Positions 56,661 through 64,000 of a DNA stretch of 64,000 nucleotides are shown here, piece by piece. The position numbers were made by a program, and so were the translations under genes. The stretch's first letter is position 1; every line of letters starts with the position of its first letter. The notes beneath the pieces were generated by a model. It was given only the letters and a program-made list of their open reading frames with translations. It was not told where the DNA came from and ran no database searches. The DNA comes from Paralvinella palmiformis. Lineage: Eukaryota; Annelida; Polychaeta; Terebellida; Alvinellidae. The DNA lies in the NCBI GenBank assembly GCA_025642065.1, contig JAODUP010000449.1:242001-306000 (forward strand), in the 5' to 3' direction.

Positions 56661-59600
56661 GTGAGGATGAAGACAATAATCATGTGATGTCTATAGCCAG
56701 AAATGGATATGCAACTGTTTAACTCATAGAGTTTACATTTTTAGTTGATTAATCTGAATAGGTGCTGTTGTATAGAAGTATATATGATATGAACTAGACA
56801 TGGGGTCAATCCCACTAAGTTCCATTTCGTCAATTCCACACCAAATTTTTCAATTCCAATTCCGTTTTTTACTGACTCTTTACCTACTCTTTTTAACCAT
56901 GAGTAGGTACTCCGAACATCTACTTGGAATACCTACTCCAAGTAGTTTATATTCCAAATAGGGTTGTCACAGAAGAAATATTTCTGAATTAAAAATCAAT
57001 TTGTGGATTTATTTAATTGTAGAAAATTTTAATTCCAGTTCAAAATTTATTAAATCCATTATTTTTAAATAATCAATTCCTGAATTGGAATTGACCATCA
57101 ATTCCGGAATGTTTTTTGTGTATTTGCAGTACTTGTGGGTGACTATCTGTATATCAATAATGTATTGTTCATGTGCAGGATTTTAGTAAAACAAAATAAT
57201 TTGTTAACATCCATTTTAAGGATTTGCAAAGCAAAACTTCCAACTCTGGCTCATCCCCTTTTTAGGATGGATGTCTAGAAAATGTGTACAGAATGTGTCT
57301 TAGTTGGTGTTTGCTTGCATTCTGGAATGGTGCTATGATACAGAACATGTGTGAACAGTAGATAAGAGAATTGTCCTTGGAAAAAAACCACCTTCACATG
57401 CTCTCATCAGCAATTTTTCGTGCATCAAAATTGGCGGGAGTCCACTGGCATGACCAGCACAAAGGCTAAACACTCAACTTGCCCATTACAGTTTGTTTGT
57501 GGACATCCATTTCAGTGGCTGGTCAGCAGTTTTACTTAATGCCCAGTGATGGTTAATAGTAGGGTGACATTATTGAGGGTGTCTTGTCAAATCTAAATTC
57601 AAATCCGATAATTAATAATATCAATAAAATTGTCTGTTGACTGAAGCTGCTCTGGCTTCATTGAGTGCCTGAGCCTGTAGCTGCTGTATTTAGATTATTT
57701 TAATGCCACAAACATTAACACAGTTCTTACTGCATCTGTAACCAATGTTTTAATACAAAATATATGACTTGGTGACAACGACTCGTATCATAATATTTAT
57801 TATCATTTATTGATCTTATTGTCCAACAGGTACCAGCATTATGATGCCTGATAGCAACAGTACTCGTCAAGCTTTCATACCTTGTAAGGTCTGTGGAGAC
57901 AAAGCTTCAGGTTATCACTATGGAGTCACATCCTGTGAAGGCTGTAAGGTAAATCGTGAATCCTGAACCATTGAGATATGGTGTTTGAATTCCAGAAATT
58001 GATAATTATAGTATATTTTTAGTATGATAATTGTATGGTATTTTTAGGGTAAACACTTGTTTACAGTTATGATTCAGTTATGTCTAATCTGGTTTCAGAA
58101 AATGTGACATTATTATGATTCCATAAAAAATAATAACTTGATTACTCTTGTGGATGTTTAGGGCTTCTTCCGTCGCAGCATTCAAAAACAGATTGAGTAC
58201 CGCTGTCTGCGCGATGGCAAGTGTCTTGTGATGAGGCTTAACAGAAACAGATGTCAGTACTGCCGCTTCAAGAAGTGTCTCGCCGTTGGCATGTCCAGGG
58301 ACTGTAAGTTGATAGATTTACTGATGGTTTGGTTTAAAGCAGGCCGATTATTTCTTTCTGGGATTTAATTCACACGGTGCTCCGATAGTGAACTGTCGGT
58401 GTCTTGCTGATATTTGATATCCTTCTTGTGGGGCATTTTATTATATCTGCAAAATAATATAAATGCCAACATTATTTGAATTAGAAATTAATTTATGCTG
58501 TATCATGGTATAACTGATGAACTAGTTTAGTGTTGAAATGGAGAGAGCAGCAAAATGCTTATATAGTAGACCCCCGTTATACCACGGTCTGCTATAACAC
58601 AAAATCGTATTTATAAAACAATCAGACCTTGAACCCCTATTTGTGGAATCCAAGACAGAGCATTTTCTCATGAAATCTGCTAGTGACCGATAACATTACA
58701 GTTTGTAATTCATAGCCAATGGCCACAACTTACCCTCTAGTAGATTTATTGATCACAAAATTAAATAGACACCACCTTGGCTCAATCAGCCAAACAAACA
58801 CACCAATCACAACCCTCACTGACTCCACCCACTAAATAAGTTTGAATCTGATTGTTAATTCACAGCTATTGCATATGTTTTATTTATTGCAATTAAGAAT
58901 CATATTTCATATATAAAATACCTCTGTTTTGATCATATTGTATTAGCTGCTACCTTCATCTGAAAAACATGCACTATTTCTGGTGGATGAATATCACCAA
59001 TCTAACATGGCTGTTACTTTTTGCCGAAATTTGGAGAAACATTTTATTTTCCACACACACGGAGGTAATAAGTCAACAAATGATTAAACAATTACTGGGA
59101 ACATTTATGAAATAAACAGTTGTATGTAATCTTCGAGGATGGTGCAAAATGAGGTGAATACATGGACTCCCTATTATCGCCCACCCCGAGAGTGCTCTGT
59201 CTCGCTTCATGGTCCACTGATAACATGGTCGACAGGTTGTGGACCCCAACAACCATGTTATAACGGGGGCCTACTGTATTGTAAACAATCCCCTGATTAG
59301 TAGTAAACTAAATAAATAAGTAATATACGTATAAATGACATGTTTGCATATAAACACGTTCCCTAATAGATACACATGTTCCAAAGAAATAAGAATTGAT
59401 CAAAATGTTTTGGTTACTGATGTTGTCTTTTCTCATTATCTATGAAGCTGTGCGTTATGGCAGGGTCCCAAAAGGATCAAAGACTGCTGAGGAGCAATAC
59501 GTCAGCTCGGCAGAACATCAACAGTACCAGGTGGCGTTGGAGAAGCAGCAGTTAGCAATGTATGACATTATTCTGACTGTGTCGCAGGCGCATCACTCAA

Positions 59601-62600
59601 ACTGTAACACAACAGATGAGAAGATCAAGTCTATCAGCAAGAAGACCTTCACACTGGTAGGTCTTAATATTGGACTTTTGGTCAAGAATCATCAGTGATA
59701 GTCAGAATGGTTCTAGGGTCTTTGTGGGGTGCCTCCGTGGTCTAGTGGTAGTGTGTTGGACCACAGATCACTAGTGACCAGGCGTGTTTAAATCTTGGCG
59801 TGGGTATATCTGAAGGTTGTTTCCTCTTTGACTTCTCTTCATTACCTTTGGAGGTCGCTTGGCCCATTTAGCTTACCATGTGTACAAAAGTGGCCATAAA
59901 ACATCAATCATCATCATCATTTAGGGTCTTTGTGGGGTTTGTATGATTCTGACAAGTCAGGTCAAGGTTAGAAGCTAATTAGAATCCACTGCTAGTCTGG
60001 AACTAGTAACTTGGTAAATATACTAGTCCTAAGAGTAATTCACTAATCCTGACTATGTCTAATGCAGTTTCACATACATCAAGTTTATTTCATAATGTGT
60101 GAAGTTGATAGGTGTTGATAGCATTATAAATGTATTTAAAGGTCTTTTTTGAAGAAGAGAAAATACAAGCCTTTTGGCAGATGATGCTAAAAGAGGATCT
60201 GGTTTCAACTGCTGAAGCCTGGATGAACCTAAGTTTGGGTCTATTTCTGTTTTGACATGAAATCATTAGGGGAAAAACTCTAGGCCAGGAATACCAAGGA
60301 AGGAATTTCATATGATGACTGTGCAGCACTCAGTTCCCACTGTCACACATTTTCCCTCAACTTGCATAACCCCTTGAAATGGAATGGCTAAATCTGGGCT
60401 TTAACATGTCGCAGTGGATACTTAATTTATTTAATCAAATAACTGTACTCATCCGTTGGAAAACTCAAACTGGAAATTTACTAGTGCAGTCAATTTTGTA
60501 CTCATCTCGGGTGAACAGGTGAGCGTTAGTTTTGTACCCTGCTGGAGCCAAATTGGGATTTTAGTGCAGAGAATGGGATACAAACAATGTGTCCATCCTG
60601 TAATTCTCTGAATGTCAAACGTGCTGATGTTCCCTTTTCTGATCATTGCCTTTACATCAGTGTGAAAAAACGATCCTTTGCGTATTTTCATCCAACTCTG
60701 AAATATGCTGTTAAATATTATTGAGAATCTGAAATTAATTTACCCACTCCTAATGAAGGTTATCATTCTATGTTTTTATTTAGGTATCATCTCATCTGCT
60801 CTGTCATCAACTGTTCTGCTCAAGAACCCGACATATTTTATCATGGTACTATCACATGACCCAGCACCTTTCTGTTACATAACTATCTAGCCTTTGTAGG
60901 ATTAGACTGAAGCTTATTGTGTATACTTTTAGGACCAAGAAACCCCCCTAGAGTTGAACCTGCATATAAGACGCACTAAAATCAGTAAATTTATTCAAAA
61001 CCCAAAAATTCAGCACCATCATCATCACTATCTTCATTGAACATCTGTTCATGTGTCATCATGTCATCATACCTCTCGTTGCCTTCTTCGTCAGAGTCAG
61101 TATCAGATTTGTCATACTGTTCATTCCACAATATATCATCTTCCGTGCCATCTAAATCTTTGCTGATAGGGCACTTCTTGAACTATTTGGTAATAATGCC
61201 GGGGTCGATTTAATCCCAGGCCGTTTTAACCCACTGTGTGACGATAGGTAACAACGGCTGGGTCAAGTTACCTGCTGCTGTGCGTTCATTTCCGTAACGC
61301 TGTTTGAAGTAGTTTATTAGTACTTTCCATGTGCCAGCTTTGGGAATAATTAACACATTGTTTGCTGTAATCATTTTCCTTTGATGTGGCTTCTATGGTC
61401 ATTCTTTGCATGGCCTCATTTACCATTCTGTTCAGTTACACATGCTCACACATTTCGATAATAATGACATGTCTTAGATAGACCAATTATATACATTCCA
61501 AAAATAACAGTTTGGCCATAGTGCGGCCATTTTTGTATCACAGCTGATTTGAACCTATACCTATGTGGTCAGGTCACTAATTAGAGCATTGGATTAAATA
61601 ATCATGGCAATTATCATGATTAAGTTTGGCTTTGAAAGACAACAGCGTAAAAAACACCCAATTAATATGTCTGTTGTTCATATATTCATTATTAATGTTG
61701 AAAAACAATATTATTGTATTTCCCCCTAAATTATGCCAAATATTACCTTCCCTTTTAGTCTGACCCTCATGTAAGACACACTCGCTTTTGGTGGTGATTT
61801 CATGGTATCAAAAGTGCGGCCTATACAGGAGTATATACAGTATATCATACCCTGCCATCAATTTACATTCACCTACTAAAATCTCCAATATTCCTCTTGT
61901 TCACCTTTTGTGACACTCAAAATCCTGGAAAATATAATTTTGCACATAATTATAACAACCCAGGAAAAATGTTATCTGTCTCTCAGTGAATCCTACAATA
62001 CCAGGATCTCTCATTAGTCATTACTCCCTTGAGCCATGATAGCACAATTAGTTAGAGCGTAGGTTCCGTAACCGATAGGTCATGGGTTTAAGGCATCCAA
62101 ACTGCAATGCTGTCATGTTGTAACTGGTTTACTCATCCATAAAAAAATGAGAACCTCACAGGATGTGATGACCACGTGTCTGAGCAATGCTCTGTGCCTA
62201 TAATGGCAGCATGTGCTGGATTGAAACAGGTCTGAATCAAGGATAATAATGTGCAAGTGCTTAGGGCAAGATTTAATCTTGAATAGTCACTATAATACCG
62301 TGTATTATTATTATTATTTATAATCTACCATGTTTCACCCAAATCAAAACTTTAGAATGTGACTTTGTTAACTATATACATGTACTCTCAGTCATATAAT
62401 AACAATAATAAAGTAGTGTTTTTTAAATGTAGCTCCACCACTAGTTAAAGCTATTCTTTCATGTTTTACTATCAGTATTCTTGCCAATTGTTACTGTTTC
62501 TGTTACTAGATCTCCAAGTTAGATTTTGATAACACACTGGGTTCAACCGAGCACATTCTGGAAGCGCATCGCTGTCAGATGTTCCAGAATCTTGCCGCTT

Positions 62601-63574
62601 ACATCCTGCCAACAATACAGCGGGTGGTTGAGTTCGCTAAACGGATTCCGGGTGAGTAGAGGCAGTGGTGACCAGTGAGCGATTGGTTTGATAGAAATGG
62701 GCCCGAAGTAGAATGTGTACCATGTACAAGACTTGCCATAGTTGAAAAAATAATGCCGGTGGCCTGTACCATCATGAGTAGATTAATTGCAATTTTTCTT
62801 ATTTGAAAGATTTTGGTCACACCATGTGTGGTACACGGTGCTAGTTTGGAAGGGAAGCTGTTTGACTTCAAACAATGTGCTTTTGGCATTGAGCACCATG
62901 GGATATGAAGGCTGGTGGGCCATGGTTGCAAGAGGACTCCTAGTCAGACCCAGAGATTAACGGAAGTCAGCAGTGACGTGTAAAATATCCCACAGACACA
63001 ACGATATCTTGTCACCAATATGGTACACTTTCAGATTCAAACTGTATATTTAAATGTTACTTAAACACGTGACCCAAGGAATTTTTAGTGCAGAGTTTAC
63101 CGTCTTTACAAAGGATTTTTTGTTGTATTTAATAAATAGTAAACACTACATTTTTTCATTGACATTTCCATTATGGGATGGTGTTCACATACTTCTCACA
63201 TTATTGGCTCCATGTCTGACTTGCCAAAGGATATGCTGTCTGGGTCATAGCGGAGACACTCTATATAATAGCCTTCTTGCATGGAGGCATCATTAAGCCC
63301 CGCCCACTCTGGGTTAGTGATGGGAGTAAACTATCCAGTCATGTTGGTTTGTTTGATTGTCCACATCAGTGAACCACCACAAAATGTCCATTTCTTCCTC
63401 CACATTACAGGTTTCGCAGACCTCAGCCAAGACGATCAGCTAATACTGATCAAGTGCGGCTTTTTTGAGATTTGGCTCTCGTGGATGACGAAGTTGTTTA
63501 ACTCAACAGATAAGACGCTGACGTTGGAGGATGGCAGTGTCGTGCCCAAAGGAGAATTGGACATCGTGTACACA
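56375..63574 (+). CDS. E78: Nuclear receptor of the E78 type (NR1E), 3' part outside window
   Basis: Spliced from six coding exons: 56375-56660, 57830-57948, 58162-58303, 59448-59656, 62510-62651, 63411-63574; about 354 residues to the last donor. Order: A/B region (1-113), C4 zinc-finger DNA-binding domain (114-182), C-terminal extension and hinge (183-252), start of the ligand-binding domain (253-354). The signature [20 protein letters not shown] and [13 protein letters not shown] points to E78 rather than E75 or Rev-erb, which differ in the second finger. E78 proteins are nuclear transcription factors of the NR1 subfamily, ecdysone-responsive in insects; the ligand and role here are unknown. 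All six junctions have GT/AG and agree in phase (1, 0, 1, 0, 1). The remaining ligand-binding domain and AF-2 helix lie beyond 64000. Confidence 0.92.
56796..57110 (-). mobile_element. MITE-like element, copy 3, in E78 intron
   Basis: Begins AGACATGGGGTCAATCCCAC, contains GAGTAGGTACTCC and CTACTTGGAATACCTACTCC, TAGTTTATATTCCAAATAGG, GAAGAAATATTTCTGAATTA, and ends GGAATTGACCATCAATTCCG. The last part of the right inverted repeat is lost. Same family as 52015-52341. Confidence 0.75.
57111..57829 (+). other. E78 intron between exons 1 and 2, remainder
   Basis: Intronic sequence with no recognised element after the MITE-like copy. Confidence 0.7.
57830..57948 (+). CDS. E78: E78-like receptor, exon 2 (first zinc finger)
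   Basis: Acceptor TTGTCCAACAG ends at 57829, donor GTAAAT at 57949. Encodes residues up to 135 with finger-one cysteines at 114, 117, 131 and 134 and the P-box CEGCKG spanning the junction. The P-box is the EGCKG class that reads AGGTCA-type half-sites. Confidence 0.93.
58162..58303 (+). CDS. E78: E78-like receptor, exon 3 (second zinc finger)
   Basis: Acceptor GGATGTTTAG ends at 58161, donor GTAAGT at 58304. Encodes residues 136-182 with finger-two cysteines at 150, 156, 166 and 169; begins [15 protein letters not shown] and ends GMSRD plus one base. The intron between the two fingers (after EGCK) is only 213 bp. Confidence 0.95.
58564..59276. mobile_element. pogo/Tigger-type non-autonomous transposon in E78 intron
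   Basis: Left terminus TAGTAGACCCCCGTTATACC, right terminus TTATAACGGGGGCCTACTG: an inverted repeat of about 24 bp. TA at 58562-58563 and 59277-59278 is the target duplication. 713 bp, no open frame. The CAGTAG-type end with a TA target fits the pogo/Tigger group. Confidence 0.85.
59448..59656 (+). CDS. E78: E78-like receptor, exon 4 (C-terminal extension and hinge)
   Basis: Acceptor CTATGAAG ends at 59447, donor GTAGGT at 59657. The split codon gives Ser183, then [11 protein letters not shown], completing the DNA-binding C-terminal extension. The rest ([20 protein letters not shown] and on to SISKKTFTL) is Gln/His-rich hinge and probably helix 1 of the ligand-binding domain. A Gly follows VPK where insect E78 has Arg, from memory of the family. 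Confidence 0.88.
59730..59921 (+). mobile_element. SINE-A in E78 intron with perfect 16-bp duplication
   Basis: GTGCCTCCGTGGTCTAGTGG head, a degraded B-box (GTTTAAATCTT), complete body, GGCCATAAAACATCAATC and an ATC tail. Flanks 59714-59729 and 59922-59937 are both TAGGGTCTTTGTGGGG. It is in the sense orientation of the gene, 73 bp after the donor of exon 4. Confidence 0.96.
59938..60916 (+). other. E78 intron sequence, nothing recognised
   Basis: Open frames of 61-80 codons on both strands lack motifs. Confidence 0.6.
60917..61840 (-). mobile_element. pogo-type DNA transposon remnant with transposase fragment
   Basis: TA at 60915-60916 and 61841-61842; termini TTGTGTATACTTTTAGG and CCTATACAGGAGTATATACA pair imperfectly. 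Minus-strand coding inside: about 61350-61215 gives [17 protein letters not shown] and [11 protein letters not shown], then after two stops 61190-61010 gives [19 protein letters not shown] and an acidic tail. This is the C-terminus of a pogo/Tigger-like DDE transposase. The DNA-binding and most of the catalytic domain are gone. Confidence 0.85.
62031..62320 (+). mobile_element. tRNA-derived SINE, family B, in E78 intron
   Basis: Head CATGATAGCACAATTAGTTA, a B-box-like GGGTTTAAGGC, body TCATGTTGTAACTGGTTTAC, TATAATGGCAGCATGTGC, TGGATTGAAACAGGTCTGA and a TTA tail. Same block order as 11887-12205. Confidence 0.85.
62510..62651 (+). CDS. E78: E78-like receptor, exon 5 (ligand-binding domain, helix 3 region)
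   Basis: Acceptor TGTTACTAG ends at 62509, donor GTGAGT at 62652. Encodes 47 residues, from [11 protein letters not shown] to [22 protein letters not shown] is the start of the nuclear-receptor ligand-binding-domain signature and is nearly identical to Rev-erb and E75. Confidence 0.92.
62652..63410 (+). other. E78 intron 5, nothing recognised
   Basis: Open frames (62599-62931 on minus, 63054-63296 on plus) have no motif and overlap or abut the exon by chance. Confidence 0.65.
63411..63574 (+). CDS. E78: E78-like receptor, exon 6 (ligand-binding domain, helices 3-6)
   Basis: Acceptor CCACATTACAG ends at 63410, donor GTAAGG at 63575. The split Gly is followed by [20 protein letters not shown], completing the ligand-binding-domain signature with the Asp-Gln pair. 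It then runs [17 protein letters not shown]. Ends in phase 0. The next exon is not in the window. Confidence 0.93.
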
Positions 63575-64000
63575 GTAAGGATCTGAAAGTGTTTGTGATT
63601 AGATGTACGCATCGAAAACAAAGTGGCATTATTCCATTGCATAATGGAGTAGGTTGGAAAATATTGAGTACCACATTTGTGTAGCTTGATTATAGTCTGG
63701 ATTAAGATTTTCCTTAACAAACTGTTGCTGATGTCAGTTTGGCAGTAATTAATTTTGCTCGCATCTGTAAATAGTCTATTACTTAGCTTTTTATGCGCAA
63801 ATCAACTGTCCACGACTATTCATTTGTTTTTCATCATTGGCATAATTTTTCACATTTTCTTGAAATAGGGATCAGTTTTAATGTTATGTTTACAATTTCC
63901 ATCCATAATTCTTATCTGTTACATAATGCTTTATATGATTTATTACTGAGCAGCATTGTTACGTTATCCATTGTTCAGTGTCATTACATGATTTATTTAC
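63575..64000 (+). other. Start of next E78 intron, runs off the window
   Basis: AT-rich sequence after the donor at 63575. No further ligand-binding-domain exon is recognisable before the edge. Confidence 0.6.

Noticed and set aside
5458..59921. tRNA-like A and B boxes as genuine tRNA genes
   Set aside because: They are followed by a constant non-tRNA body and are repeated about twenty times with target-site duplications; the heads lack a consistent cloverleaf and belong to SINEs.
62599..62931. 110-codon minus-strand frame over E78 exon 5
   Set aside because: Antisense shadow of a conserved exon, no motif of its own.
1..64000. Prokaryotic-style operons, riboswitches or defence systems
   Set aside because: Introns with GT/AG sites, SINEs, LINEs and long microsatellites show animal nuclear DNA, and no such genes are present.

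Overview
The window is animal nuclear DNA, AT-rich and crowded with interspersed repeats and microsatellites. It is almost certainly from a protostome invertebrate. The only well-supported gene is a multi-exon nuclear receptor of the E78 (NR1E) type. The tRNA-derived SINEs with ATC tails, the (GTGA)n and (AC)n arrays and the pogo, hAT and CR1-like elements fit a lophotrochozoan, probably a mollusc, but the species assignment is inference.

Layout. 1-2.1 kb: a dead, 5'-truncated CR1/Jockey-type LINE on the minus strand that runs off the left edge, followed by a large (AC)/(AG) array. 3-53 kb: no convincing host gene. This part holds about twenty copies of one tRNA-derived SINE family (here SINE-A, with an A2 subfamily), several with clear target-site duplications. 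It also holds three other tRNA-headed repeat families (B, C, D), a second dead LINE (7.3-8.9 kb) split by a SINE-A, an hAT-like fragment (21.9-22.3 kb), a pogo-type non-autonomous element (50.5-51.2 kb), a 21-bp minisatellite (34.1 kb) and many TA, GT, GTT and GTGA tracts. A CCAAT plus E2F-like cluster at 6.4-6.6 kb is the most promoter-like segment there.

52-56.4 kb: three copies of a small palindrome-containing element (MITE-like), a LINE C-terminal relic, an ETS/YY1-like promoter candidate at 53.7 kb and a strong hairpin at 55.8 kb lie upstream of the receptor gene.

56.4-63.6 kb, plus strand: six coding exons of the E78-like receptor with matching splice phases. They encode an N-terminal A/B region, a complete two-zinc-finger DNA-binding domain, a hinge and the first part of the ligand-binding domain. 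The rest of the ligand-binding domain lies beyond the right edge. Its introns carry a pogo/Tigger-type element with TA duplications, a SINE-A with a perfect 16-bp duplication, a pogo element that still encodes a broken transposase C-terminus, and a SINE-B. The names SINE-A to D are labels for this report only; whether the families are already catalogued could not be checked.
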